A program made the position numbers and the translations under genes. A stretch of 27,655 bases of DNA from Bacillota bacterium (lineage in GTDB: Bacteria; Bacillota; Clostridia; Lachnospirales; Lachnospiraceae): the NCBI GenBank assembly GCA_023420935.1, contig JAEZUR010000025.1, forward strand, positions 1-27,655, read 5' to 3'. Under the pieces are notes generated by a model. The model ran no database searches, was not told the origin of the DNA, and worked only from the letters and a program-made list of their open reading frames with translations. Of the stretch, positions 14,468 through 23,094 are shown in pieces. Position 1 is the stretch's first letter; each line of letters opens with the position of its first letter.

Positions 14468-15706
14468 CTATTTATCCCCCTTATCGGAATTATTCTTATT
14501 ACCTAGCATATTTGCTATAGAAGAAATACTTCCAGGTGTATAAGAAACATTTTTACTATCGGAATTAGAAGGCTCATTATCTGTCTTACTATTATTTTTT
14601 GCTACGTTAACAGTTGCCTTTTCTTGAATTGTGCTTGTACGTTTTTTAGCATATTCCTGCATAGACATATTAGGATCTATTCCTAATTTAGTCTTCTTCT
14701 TACTAGCTTTTTCTACATTCTTTTCAATTAATGAATCAATATCAATTCGATCCATATATCTGTTAACAAAGAATTGCTGAACAATTCTAAATACAGAACC
14801 TGCAATCCAATAGATACCGATACCAATAGGAAACATCATACAAAATACACCTGAAACAAATGGCATTACATTATTCATTGTTTTCATGGTAGCTGCTGTT
14901 GGATTATTTTCATCCATTTGAGTTCCAGAGGTCATCATTCTTGTTTGTAAGAACTGACTAGCAATTGCTAAGATCGGAATTAACAAGCTAATAGGATTAT
15001 TTAATGCAGGGTTCTCTGCGATATTTAATCCACCAATAAAATTATTTACACTCATAATTTGGTGTGAAGATGTCTGAATTGTATCTGCAATAGTAGGAAA
15101 TTGATTCGCTAGTTCTTCCCAATTTGCTTTTTTAAATTGAGCTAATACATCAATGACATGATTTGTTGTCATTTGATCCCATTTTGCTGATTTAAGAGTT
15201 GGGAATTGTTTCGCTATCTCTGTCATTTTTGAAACATTATCTGTACTTAAAATTGCAGCTGCAACCTTTTCATACATATTATAAATAGAATTTACATATG
15301 CAGGTACATTATAAATTACTCGATATAGAGCAAACAATATAGGGAATGTTACCAACATTGGTAAACATCCACTAGTTGGATTTGTACCGTACTTCTGATA
15401 AATTGCTTGTGTTTCAGCTTGTTGGTTTCTCATAGAAACCTCATCTTTTTTACCTTTATACTTCGCCTGAATCTTAGTTAATTCCGGATTCATCTTCGCA
15501 GAAAGCTTGGAAAACTTCTGCTGTTTTATTGTAAGTGGAATCATTAAAGCATTTACAAGGAACGTAAATAAAATGATACACAGTCCAGCATTTTCAATAC
15601 CAAAAGAACTTAAAAAGTTAAATATTCCATTTAAAACCCATCCTAATAATTTTGCAATAGGACCTAAAATCATACCATTATCCTGCGTCAAAAATATACT
15701 ATACAA
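14468..15706 (-). CDS. yidC: Membrane protein insertase YidC/OxaA/SpoIIIJ
   Basis: Inserts and folds membrane proteins, alone or with SecYEG. The 412-residue product has five predicted membrane helices. The first conserved helix (about 40–58) is followed by the cytoplasmic KQQKFSKLSAKMNPEL hairpin, and GCLPMLVTFPILFALYRVIY is the second. A long extracellular insertion (about 140–235) follows, with two similar stretches (EIAKQFPT at 163–170 and ELANQFPT at 198–205). The basic tail is Ser/Asn/Lys-rich. The groove position held by Arg in E. coli R366 aligns here with Asn52. No lipobox Cys is seen. The start is TTG, seven bases after GGAGG. Confidence 0.95.
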   Translation of the reverse strand: MYSIFLTQDNGMILGPIAKLLGWVLNGIFNFLSSFGIENAGLCIILFTFLVNALMIPLTIKQQKFSKLSAKMNPELTKIQAKYKGKKDEVSMRNQQAETQAIYQKYGTNPTSGCLPMLVTFPILFALYRVIYNVPAYVNSIYNMYEKVAAAILSTDNVSKMTEIAKQFPTLKSAKWDQMTTNHVIDVLAQFKKANWEELANQFPTIADTIQTSSHQIMSVNNFIGGLNIAENPALNNPISLLIPILAIASQFLQTRMMTSGTQMDENNPTAATMKTMNNVMPFVSGVFCMMFPIGIGIYWIAGSVFRIVQQFFVNRYMDRIDIDSLIEKNVEKASKKKTKLGIDPNMSMQEYAKKRTSTIQEKATVNVAKNNSKTDNEPSNSDSKNVSYTPGSISSIANMLGNKNNSDKGDK

Positions 15707-15736
15707 TTCATTTCCTCCTTATGAGCCTATACTCAT

Positions 15737-15952
15737 TCATGGAACCGGATCATATCCACCTTTTGCATAAGGATGACAGCGTAGTACTCTCCTTATTGCT
15801 AAATAGGTTCCCTTAAATATTCCATACTTTTCTAATGCTTGAATCGCATACAAAGAGCAGGTAGGCGTATAAATACAAGTGGGCCTTCCTTTTAATGGAG
15901 AAATATATTTCCTATATAATTTTAACAAAAATATCACAAATTGTCTTACCAT
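15737..15952 (-). CDS. yidD: Membrane protein insertion efficiency factor YidD
   Basis: A small amphipathic membrane-associated protein that assists YidC insertion. The 71-residue product has an N-terminal amphipathic helix and the family core YRKYISPLKGRPTCIYTPTCS. A C-terminal GIFKGTYLAIRRVLRCHPYAKGG follows, with three conserved Cys. It starts four bases after the rnpA stop and precedes yidC by 30 bases, the classic rpmH–rnpA–yidD–yidC order. Confidence 0.95.
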   Translation of the reverse strand: MVRQFVIFLLKLYRKYISPLKGRPTCIYTPTCSLYAIQALEKYGIFKGTYLAIRRVLRCHPYAKGGYDPVP

Positions 15953-15956
15953 ACAA

Positions 15957-16301
15957 TCATATCATCTCTTTTAAAATTTTATGAATTCTCCCCAAATGTA
16001 AAATAGCGCTACTGATTTCATTAAAACCTTTACCCTTTGCAGTAACTCTAGCAATCACTACTATGTCTAAACCACTATTAAACATAGTTTCATTTAATCT
16101 GTAGCTTTCTCGAATTAATCTGGTCAATCTGTGTCTTACAACACTATTTCCTACTTTTTTACTAACGGAAATTCCAAGTCTGTTTCTATTCAATTCATTA
16201 TCTAAAACATACATTACCAAATACTTATTGGCATATGACTTTCCTTTTTTATAAACAATCTGAAAGTCTCTACTATTTTTTATTGATTCTGACAATTTCA
16301 A
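15957..16301 (-). CDS. rnpA: Ribonuclease P protein component
   Basis: The protein subunit that helps RNase P RNA bind pre-tRNA 5' leaders. The 114-residue product includes ISVSKKVGNSVVRHRLTRLIRESYR, the conserved RNR-type basic signature. The start is TTG at 16301, matching the family MKxSES opening. Its AGGAG site is only three to four bases from this codon, while a second in-frame TTG (codon 3, at 16295) has about nine-base spacing, so either may be used. A hairpin lies in the 46-base gap from rpmH. Confidence 0.95.
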   Translation of the reverse strand: MKLSESIKNSRDFQIVYKKGKSYANKYLVMYVLDNELNRNRLGISVSKKVGNSVVRHRLTRLIRESYRLNETMFNSGLDIVVIARVTAKGKGFNEISSAILHLGRIHKILKEMI

Positions 16302-16319
16302 AATCTCCTGTTTTTCGAC

Positions 16320-16348
16320 AGAGAAGAAAAGGTCACAATAATGCGACC
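16320..16348 (-). terminator. Hairpin between rpmH and rnpA, likely partial terminator
   Basis: On the minus strand GGTCGCA and TTGTGACC (plus 16331–16348) pair with a very short loop and one G·U-type position. T4CTTCTCT follows immediately. The base of the stem touches the rpmH stop codon. It could lower read-through into rnpA, matching the need for far more L34 than RNase P protein, or be an RNA-processing site. Confidence 0.5.
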
Positions 16349-16482
16349 TATGCAGATAATTTATTTCTTCCCTTTGCTCTTCTGCTAGCTAATACTTTTC
16401 TACCATTTGCAGTACTCATTCTTGCTCTAAATCCGTGAACTTTTGCTCTAGATCTCTTTTTAGGTTGGAATGTCATTTTCAT
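16348..16482 (-). CDS. rpmH: Ribosomal protein L34
   Basis: A 44-residue, strongly basic 50S subunit protein. The translation begins MKMTFQPKKRSRAKVHGF and ends RRAKGRNKLSA, with the typical L34 pattern RMSTANGRKVLASRRAKGR. It is full length. ATG 16482 follows a strong AAAGGAGG site, and a strong promoter lies about 85 bases upstream. It is the first gene of the leftward cluster, divergent from dnaA across the origin. Confidence 0.97.
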   Translation of the reverse strand: MKMTFQPKKRSRAKVHGFRARMSTANGRKVLASRRAKGRNKLSA

Positions 16483-16564
16483 TATAAAGCACCTCCTTTA
16501 TTCTACCAAACTATCTATTATAGTAGGCGTATTTATTCGATTTTACTTGAAAATATCACGTTCT

Positions 16565-16593
16565 ATTATATTAGTATTCTCTCTATCCGTCAA
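16565..16593 (-). promoter_or_regulatory. rpmH promoter
   Basis: Minus-strand TTGACG (16593–16588) and a perfect TATAAT (16570–16565) are 17 bases apart. The leader would be about 75 bases and include CTATCTATTATAGTAG-type palindromic sequence. Confidence 0.8.
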
Positions 16594-16620
16594 GTAATTT
16601 TTCAAAAACTACATGAAGTA

Positions 16621-16950
16621 AATTCAATGTGAATAAGTTAACCACATTTCCTTTTCCACAAAAGGAATTTAGTATGTTATCCACAAATTGTTGATAAATT
16701 GTGGATAACACTATGTAATTGATGTGAATTTTGTAAACAATAACCATATTAACCCTAGTAAATACAATTATTTAGCTTAATGTTTATATTCTTAATAAAT
16801 TATTAACATCTCTGTGAATATCTGTTTTTAATATGTTAATAACTCAAGGATAAAGTATTATTTTCAACAATATTAACATGAGATTTCCACAATATCAAAT
16901 AGAAATCCTTTACATAAAAATAATAATCATTGAAAAATTATGAAATTTGT
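16621..16950. other. oriC: oriC part 1: DnaA-box cluster upstream of dnaA
   Basis: This rpmH–dnaA gap contains matches to TTWTNCACA: 16628–16636 (minus), 16652–16660 (plus), 16677–16685 (plus, perfect TTATCCACA) and 16700–16708 (minus, perfect). The two perfect boxes face each other 14 bases apart. One-mismatch sites are at 16723–16731, 16813–16821 and 16883–16891. The rest (16732–16940) is very AT-rich and rich in TTAA/TTAAT steps. In B. subtilis the equivalent region is part of a bipartite origin. Confidence 0.85.
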
Positions 16951-16956
16951 TATACT
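16948..16956 (+). promoter_or_regulatory. dnaA promoter, extended −10
   Basis: TGTTATACT (16948–16956) is an extended −10 (TGnTATACT), with TTGAAA at 16930–16935 but only 15 bases away. It lies 36 bases before the dnaA start. Nearby DnaA boxes make autorepression likely. Confidence 0.5.
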
Positions 16957-16991
16957 ATATAACTGTATGTTTAAATCAACGGGAGGTTATG

Positions 16992-18365
16992 ATGAAAGAC
17001 ATTATTTTAGAAAAATGGGACGAAATATTAGAATATCTTAAAATTGAACATAGCATTTCCGATGTATCTTTTCGAACTTGGATTCAACCATTACAAGTAT
17101 ATTCTGTTGAAAATGATTTAATAACCATTTTAATTGATGATACGTCTATTGGTGATAGTAAAAAATTTATTAGTACAAAATTTGGTATACCTTTAAAAGT
17201 TTCTATAGAAGAGATTACTGGTAAGAATTTTGATATCGAATTTATTCTTTCTAGCGAAATAGATCAACTAGAGTTAACTAAGGTTTCTAATAATAATATG
17301 AAAAAAGAGGCTTCTTCTAATAATAAGTATCCTTTTTTAAATCCAAGATATACATTTGATACATTCGTAGTAGGAAGTAATAATAATTTGGCCCATGCTG
17401 CATCATTAGCCGTTGCGGAATCTCCTGCAGAAGTATACAATCCATTATTTATCTATGGAGGAGTTGGACTTGGTAAAACCCACTTAATGCATTCCATTGC
17501 TCATTTTATTTTAGAACAGAATTCAAGTGCTAAGGTCTTATATGTAACAAGTGAAGTCTTTACCAATGAATTAATTGAAGCAATTCGTAATCGATCAGAT
17601 AGTTCCTCTATTGCAGAGTTTAGAAAGAAATATAGAAATATTGATGTTTTGTTAATAGATGATATACAGTTTATTATAGGAAAAGAGAGTACACAGGAAG
17701 AATTTTTCCATACCTTTAATACCTTACATGAATCTAAGAAACAGATTATTATTTCCAGTGATAAGCCACCAAAGGATATTGAGACATTAGAAGAAAGACT
17801 ACGTTCTCGCTTTGAGTGGGGCCTCACTGTTGACATTCAATCACCTGATTATGAAACAAGGATGGCAATTCTTAAGAAAAAAGAAGAACTAGATGGCTTG
17901 TCTATTGATAATGAAGTAATGAAGTACATAGCAACTAATGTAAAGTCCAATATTAGAGAACTTGAGGGGGCTCTTACAAAGATAGTTGCTTTGTCCAGAT
18001 TAAAAAATAGAGAGGTTAATGTAATTTTAGCAGAGGAAGCTTTAAAGGATTTAATTTCTCCTAATGATAAAAAGGATATTACAGTTGAGTTAATTATTGA
18101 TATTGTTGGTGAACATTTTAATATTACCGCTTCAGATATTATGTCTACTAAGAAAAGTAGAAATTTATCCCATCCAAGACAGATATGTATGTTCTTATGC
18201 CGTGAACTAACTGATGTATCATTAAAGGATATTGGTAAGAAATTAGGCAATCGAGATCATACAACCGTATTACATGGTATTACGAAGATTCAAACAGATT
18301 TAGAAACCGACAGTTCACTGAATAATACAATTGATGTATTAAAGAAAAAGATTAATCCTCAATAA
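16992..18365 (+). CDS. dnaA: Chromosomal replication initiator DnaA
   Basis: An ATP-dependent initiator that binds DnaA boxes, melts the origin and loads the helicase. The 457-residue product has N-terminal domain I (about 1–80) and an Asn/Ser-rich linker (about 98–112). The AAA+ core has Walker A GGVGLGKT (156–163), Walker B VLLIDDIQF and sensor motifs. The C-terminal DNA-binding domain has GNRDHTTVLHGITKI as the recognition signature. Upstream in-frame starts at 16947 and 16989 are disfavoured: GGGAGG (16981–16986) is five bases from ATG 16992. Confidence 0.97.
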   Translation: MKDIILEKWDEILEYLKIEHSISDVSFRTWIQPLQVYSVENDLITILIDDTSIGDSKKFISTKFGIPLKVSIEEITGKNFDIEFILSSEIDQLELTKVSNNNMKKEASSNNKYPFLNPRYTFDTFVVGSNNNLAHAASLAVAESPAEVYNPLFIYGGVGLGKTHLMHSIAHFILEQNSSAKVLYVTSEVFTNELIEAIRNRSDSSSIAEFRKKYRNIDVLLIDDIQFIIGKESTQEEFFHTFNTLHESKKQIIISSDKPPKDIETLEERLRSRFEWGLTVDIQSPDYETRMAILKKKEELDGLSIDNEVMKYIATNVKSNIRELEGALTKIVALSRLKNREVNVILAEEALKDLISPNDKKDITVELIIDIVGEHFNITASDIMSTKKSRNLSHPRQICMFLCRELTDVSLKDIGKKLGNRDHTTVLHGITKIQTDLETDSSLNNTIDVLKKKINPQ

Positions 18366-18556
18366 TATGATGTGAATTAAGATGTTAGCTAACATGTGAA
18401 TAATTTGTTTATTTGTTGTGAGTAAATTTATTTACATTTTATGGATGTGAATAATTTACAAGTTATAAACACACTATAACTTCCTTACTAACATACTTAT
18501 TATTAAGCTTAAACCTTTAGTTTAATAGCCTTACAGCACTTATTAACATTTTCACA
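18366..18556. other. oriC: oriC part 2: DnaA boxes between dnaA and dnaN
   Basis: Minus-strand TTATTCACA boxes are at 18395–18403 and 18446–18454. One-mismatch copies are at 18371–18379 and 18417–18425, and a plus-strand near match ATTTTCACA at 18548–18556. Together with the cluster before dnaA, this gives a bipartite origin around dnaA. Confidence 0.8.
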
Positions 18557-18600
18557 CCCCTTATTACTAAGGCTACTAAATTATTATTATATATATATAC
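18557..18600 (+). other. Probable DNA unwinding element with DnaA-trio-like triplets
   Basis: Directly after the ATTTTCACA near-box come CCCC (18557–18560) and then TTA, CTA and CTA triplets. An A/T-only tract follows (18579–18599, ending ATATATATATA). The order DnaA box, short GC run, CTA-rich triplets (TAG on the other strand) and AT-rich tract matches the basal unwinding system described for B. subtilis oriC. The trio register here is imperfect. Confidence 0.5.
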
Positions 18601-18631
18601 AAAAAAACACTGAAAGGATTTATACACACTC

Positions 18632-19744
18632 ATGAAAATTATTTGTAAAAAAACAGATTTATTAGATAGTGTAAATATTGTTTTAAAGGCAGTACCTGCA
18701 AAATCTACTATGCCTATACTAGAATGTTTAATTATTGAAGTGCTCCAAGATCATATTAAATTAATAGCGAATGATATGGAACTAGGTATTGAAACAATGG
18801 TGGCTGGACAGATAGTAGAGGAGGGCACAATTGCAATTAATGCCAAGGTATTTTCTGAGATTGTAAGAAAACTTCCAGATAATGATGTAATTATTGAAAC
18901 TGATTCTAATTATAAGGCTACTATTATTTGTGAAAAAGCTAAATTTAATATATCAGGAAAAACCAGCGAAGAATTTCCTTTCTTACCAACGGTAGAAAAA
19001 GATAAGTTTATTACACTCTCTCAATTTACTTTGAAGGAAATTATAAGACAAACCGTATTTTCCATATCTGATAATGAAAGTAACAAAATAATGACTGGTG
19101 AACTTTTTGAGATTAACGGGGAAGAATTTAAAGTTACTTCTTTAGATGGTCACAGAATATCAATTCGCAAGGTTAAGCTAAAAAACACGTACGAATCGAT
19201 TAAAGTAATTGTACCAGGTAAAACTCTTAACGAGATAAGTAAAGTATTATCTGGAGAGATAACGGATGAAGTTAATATCTTTTTTGCAGATAAATATATT
19301 ATATTTGAATTTAATAATACAATGGTTTTATCCAGATTAATTGAAGGAGAGTATTATAAAATCGATCAAATGCTTTCCAATGATTATGAAACAAAAGTAT
19401 CTATCAATAAAAGAGAGTTATTAAGTTGTATCGATCGTGCAACTTTATTAATAAAGGAATCAGATAAAAAGCCGATTATTGTTAATGTAAACGATAATAC
19501 AATGGAGTTAAAGATCAATTCCTCAATTGGTTCGATGAATGAAGAAATCGATATCAACAAAGAAGGAAAAGATATTTTAATTGGATTTAATCCCAAGTTT
19601 TTAATTGATGCTCTTCGTGTAATTGAGGAAGAAGAAGTTGATATCTATTTATTTAATCCAAAGGCTCCATGTTTTATTAAGGATAAGGATGAATCCTATA
19701 TCTATTTAATTCTTCCAGTTAATTTTAATGCGAGCACGAATTAA
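18632..19744 (+). CDS. dnaN: DNA polymerase III beta sliding clamp
   Basis: A dimeric ring that tethers DNA polymerase III. The 370-residue product has the three-fold repeated clamp domain, opening MKIICKKTDLLDSVN and containing VPAKSTMPILECL in domain I. The C-terminal segment YIYLILPVN contributes to the partner-binding pocket. Length is normal. The start is set by family alignment; AAAGGA lies 13 bases before the ATG, wider than usual, so initiation may be inefficient. Confidence 0.97.
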   Translation: MKIICKKTDLLDSVNIVLKAVPAKSTMPILECLIIEVLQDHIKLIANDMELGIETMVAGQIVEEGTIAINAKVFSEIVRKLPDNDVIIETDSNYKATIICEKAKFNISGKTSEEFPFLPTVEKDKFITLSQFTLKEIIRQTVFSISDNESNKIMTGELFEINGEEFKVTSLDGHRISIRKVKLKNTYESIKVIVPGKTLNEISKVLSGEITDEVNIFFADKYIIFEFNNTMVLSRLIEGEYYKIDQMLSNDYETKVSINKRELLSCIDRATLLIKESDKKPIIVNVNDNTMELKINSSIGSMNEEIDINKEGKDILIGFNPKFLIDALRVIEEEEVDIYLFNPKAPCFIKDKDESYIYLILPVNFNASTN

Positions 19745-19796
19745 CCAAAGCCTGGCTGATACGAGAAGGGTGGTTCCAAAGAAGGAGTAAACAAAA

Positions 19797-20006
19797 ATGG
19801 AAACAATAGTTTTAAGAGAGGATTTTATCAAACTCGGTCAAGCATTAAAAGCTGCAGGATTGGTAGATTCTGGTGTAGAAGCAAAAATTATGATTCAAGA
19901 TGGTAAAGTAAAAGTAAATCAGGAAGTAGAATACCAGCGTGGAAAAAAACTTCATGACGGTGATATTATTGAATATATGGGAGATCAAGTAAAGATTGTA
20001 AAATAG
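19797..20006 (+). CDS. yaaA: S4-domain RNA-binding protein YaaA/RlbA
   Basis: A 69-residue protein that is essentially one S4 RNA-binding domain: FIKLGQALKAAGLVDSGVEAK, then DGKVKVNQEVEYQRGKKL. The gene conventionally sits between dnaN and recF in Firmicutes. A role in ribosome biogenesis has been proposed for the family; the precise target is not established. The ATG follows GAAGGAG with good spacing, 52 bases after dnaN. Confidence 0.93.
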   Translation: METIVLREDFIKLGQALKAAGLVDSGVEAKIMIQDGKVKVNQEVEYQRGKKLHDGDIIEYMGDQVKIVK

Positions 20007-20066
20007 ATTTCTTTAATCTGTTTCATGCAGTTCAATCGTGACCATTCATTTAGAAAAGAGGCTTAT

Positions 20067-21158
20067 ATGGTTATTAAATCTCTTGAGTTAAGTGATTTTC
20101 GTAATTATGATTCTTTATCTTTAAATTTCTCTAAAGGAACAAATATATTATACGGTGATAATGCACAGGGAAAGACTAATATATTAGAGGCAATATATGT
20201 ATGCTCTACCACTAAATCCCATAAAGGAAGTAAAGATAAAGAAATCATTCAGCTCGACAAAGAAGAATCCCATATTAGAATATTAATAGAAAATAAATAT
20301 ACTGCTCATAAAATTGACATGCACCTTAAAAAAAATAAAACAAAGGGAATTGCAATTAATGGAGTACCAATCAGAAAATCCAGTGAATTAATTGGATTAA
20401 CTCCTGTTGTGTTCTTTTCACCAGAGGATCTAAGTATTATAAAGAACGGGCCAAGCGAAAGAAGAAAATTTATTGATATGGAGTTATGTCAGTTAGATAA
20501 GATTTATTTATATAATTTAACCAAATATAATAAAATAATTAATCAGAGAAATAATTTATTAAAACAAATTGGTTTTAATCGTGAATTAATGGATACACTA
20601 TGTGTATGGGATATCCAATTAATGGAATATGGATTTAAAATTATCGAACGTAGAAATCAATTTATCCAACAGCTAAACGATATTATTTTTCAAATACATA
20701 GAAAGTTGTCAGGAGAGAAAGAAGATCTACTGATTCAGTATGAACCGAATGTAGAAGCAAGTCATTTGGAAAAGAAATTAAAACAATCCTTAGAGAGAGA
20801 CATTAATACGAAGACTACTAATGTTGGCCCACACAGGGATGATATTAGTTTTTTTATAAAAGGAATTGATATTCGTAAGTATGGTTCACAGGGCCAACAA
20901 AGAACTTCTGCTCTATCTCTTAAGTTAGCAGAAATTGAATTGGTGAAAAAAGTATCTGGTGACACGCCAATTTTATTACTAGATGACGTATTATCAGAGT
21001 TAGACAGAAAGAGACAGAATTATTTACTAGATAGTATTCATAATATCCAGACTATTATTACATGCACAGGTTTAGAAGAGTTTGTAAATGATAGATTATC
21101 AATAGATAAGATATACAGAGTGGTTGAAGGAACTGTAGTTGACGAAATTATTATGTAG
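20067..21158 (+). CDS. recF: DNA replication and repair protein RecF
   Basis: An SMC-like ATPase that helps RecO/RecR load RecA at gapped DNA. The 363-residue product opens IKSLELSDFRNYDSL. It has Walker A GDNAQGKTN (about 32–40), the ABC signature GQQRTSALSLKLAE and Walker B ILLLDDVLSELD. The in-frame ATG at 20025 lacks a ribosome site; AGAGG precedes ATG 20067, so that start is chosen. The stop overlaps the gyrB ribosome site, coupling the two. Confidence 0.96.
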   Translation: MVIKSLELSDFRNYDSLSLNFSKGTNILYGDNAQGKTNILEAIYVCSTTKSHKGSKDKEIIQLDKEESHIRILIENKYTAHKIDMHLKKNKTKGIAINGVPIRKSSELIGLTPVVFFSPEDLSIIKNGPSERRKFIDMELCQLDKIYLYNLTKYNKIINQRNNLLKQIGFNRELMDTLCVWDIQLMEYGFKIIERRNQFIQQLNDIIFQIHRKLSGEKEDLLIQYEPNVEASHLEKKLKQSLERDINTKTTNVGPHRDDISFFIKGIDIRKYGSQGQQRTSALSLKLAEIELVKKVSGDTPILLLDDVLSELDRKRQNYLLDSIHNIQTIITCTGLEEFVNDRLSIDKIYRVVEGTVVDEIIM

Positions 21159-21168
21159 GAGGAAACAA

Positions 21169-23079
21169 ATGAGTGCAGAATACGGTGCAGACCAGATTCA
21201 AATATTAGAAGGATTAGAAGCAGTAAGAAAAAGGCCAGGAATGTACATTGGTAGTACATCTACCAAAGGCTTACATCATTTAGTATATGAGATCGTAGAT
21301 AATGCTATTGATGAAGCATTGGCAGGATACTGTGACTTAATTGATGTTACAATTAATAAAGATAATTCTATAACAGTTGTTGATAATGGGCGTGGTATAC
21401 CGGTTGGCATTAATCATAAGACAGGTCTTCCTGCTGTAGAAGTTGTATTTACTATACTCCATGCTGGTGGAAAGTTTGGTGGTGGAGGATACAAAGTATC
21501 GGGTGGTTTACATGGAGTAGGGGCATCTGTAGTAAATGCCTTATCTGAATGGTTGGAAGTTGTAATCCATGCAGATGGTAAAATGTACAAACAAAGATAT
21601 GAACGTGGTAAAGTTATGTACCCATTAACTGTAGTAGGTGATACAGATAAAAGGGGTACTACTGTTACATTTTTACCAGATAAGGATATATTTGAAGATA
21701 CTGTTTATGATTATGAAGTGTTAAGGCAAAGACTTCGTGAGATGGCGTTTTTAACAAAAAATATTAAAATTGTACTTCATGATGAGAGATTAGAGGAACC
21801 AAAGGTTAGAGAATTCCATTATGAAGGTGGTATTAAAGAATATGTTGCATATTTGAATCGCCATAAAGATCCATTGTATGAAAACATTGTGTATTGTGAA
21901 GGCGAAAAGAATGGTGTTTATGTGGAAGTAGCACTTCAACACAATAGTTCTTATACGGAAGGTTGCTATAGTTTTGTTAATAATATTACCACGCCGGAAG
22001 GTGGAACTCATTTAATTGGTTTTAAAAATGCATTGACCAAAACATTTAATGATTATGCAAGAGGTCAAAAATTCTTAAAAGACAATGAAACAAATCTATC
22101 TGGTGAAGATATAAGAGAAGGATTAACTGCAATTATTAGTATTAAAATCGAAGATCCACAGTTTGAGGGCCAAACAAAGCAAAAACTTGGAAATAGTGAA
22201 GCAAGAGGAGCAGTAGAAAGTATTGTTTCGGAACAGCTTACATACTTTTTAGAGCAAAACCCTAGTGTTGCTAAGACTATTTGCGAAAAGGCTGTTCTTG
22301 CACAAAGGGCCAGAGATGCTGCTAGAAAGGCTAGAGATTTAACTAGAAGAAAAACTGCATTAGAGGGAATGAGTCTTCCTGGAAAACTTGCAGATTGTTC
22401 TGATAAAGATCCTAAAAATTGTGAAATTTACATCGTAGAGGGAGATTCCGCGGGTGGTAGTGCTAAAACAGCTCGTTCTAGAGCAACACAAGCTATCTTA
22501 CCACTAAGAGGAAAAATATTAAATGTAGAGAAATCCCGATTAGATAAAATCTTAGTAAATAATGAGATTAAGGCAATGATCACAGCATTCGGTACTGGTA
22601 TCTCAGATGATTTTGATATTTCTAAACTTAGATATCACAAAATCATTATTATGACTGATGCGGACGTGGATGGTGCTCATATTAGTACGTTGTTGCTAAC
22701 ATTCTTCTATCGATTTATGCCGGAATTAATTAAGCAAGGATATGTTTATCTTGCACAGCCACCTTTATTCAAAGTAGAAAAAGGTAAGATGGTGAAATAT
22801 GCATATAGTGATGAAGAATTAAATAAAATTTTAGTTGAAATAGGTAGAGATCAAAATAATAAAATTCAGCGTTATAAAGGTTTAGGTGAAATGGATGCAG
22901 AACAGTTGTGGGAAACAACAATGGATCCTGAGAGAAGAATTCTTTTAAAAGTTACCATTGATGAAGAAGAATCTTCAGAAGTTGATTTAACATTTACCAC
23001 TCTTATGGGAGATAAAGTAGAGCCAAGACGTGAATTTATTGAAGCTAATGCAAAATATGTGAAAAACTTGGATATCTAA
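21169..23079 (+). CDS. gyrB: DNA gyrase subunit B
   Basis: The ATPase subunit of gyrase, which introduces negative supercoils with GyrA. The 636-residue product has a GHKL ATPase domain (EIVDNAIDEALAGYC, GRGIPVGINHKTG, GGLHGVGASVVNALS) and a transducer domain. The TOPRIM domain follows (YIVEGDSAGGSAKTARSR, then DADVDGAHI). The C-terminal QRYKGLGEMDAEQLWETTM is canonical. An upstream in-frame ATG at 21139 lies inside recF; AGGAGG puts the start at 21169, ten bases after recF. Confidence 0.98.
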   Translation: MSAEYGADQIQILEGLEAVRKRPGMYIGSTSTKGLHHLVYEIVDNAIDEALAGYCDLIDVTINKDNSITVVDNGRGIPVGINHKTGLPAVEVVFTILHAGGKFGGGGYKVSGGLHGVGASVVNALSEWLEVVIHADGKMYKQRYERGKVMYPLTVVGDTDKRGTTVTFLPDKDIFEDTVYDYEVLRQRLREMAFLTKNIKIVLHDERLEEPKVREFHYEGGIKEYVAYLNRHKDPLYENIVYCEGEKNGVYVEVALQHNSSYTEGCYSFVNNITTPEGGTHLIGFKNALTKTFNDYARGQKFLKDNETNLSGEDIREGLTAIISIKIEDPQFEGQTKQKLGNSEARGAVESIVSEQLTYFLEQNPSVAKTICEKAVLAQRARDAARKARDLTRRKTALEGMSLPGKLADCSDKDPKNCEIYIVEGDSAGGSAKTARSRATQAILPLRGKILNVEKSRLDKILVNNEIKAMITAFGTGISDDFDISKLRYHKIIIMTDADVDGAHISTLLLTFFYRFMPELIKQGYVYLAQPPLFKVEKGKMVKYAYSDEELNKILVEIGRDQNNKIQRYKGLGEMDAEQLWETTMDPERRILLKVTIDEEESSEVDLTFTTLMGDKVEPRREFIEANAKYVKNLDI

Positions 23080-23094
23080 AACGGAGGAAAACAA

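Noticed and set aside
16947..16991. Extended DnaA N-terminus from the ATG at 16947
   Set aside because: That codon overlaps the predicted promoter and has no ribosome site, and the added residues are not part of the DnaA family start.
17849..18250. Minus-strand open frame of 133 codons opposite dnaA
   Set aside because: Fully inside dnaA on the opposite strand, low-complexity Ser/Leu/Ile composition, no ribosome site.
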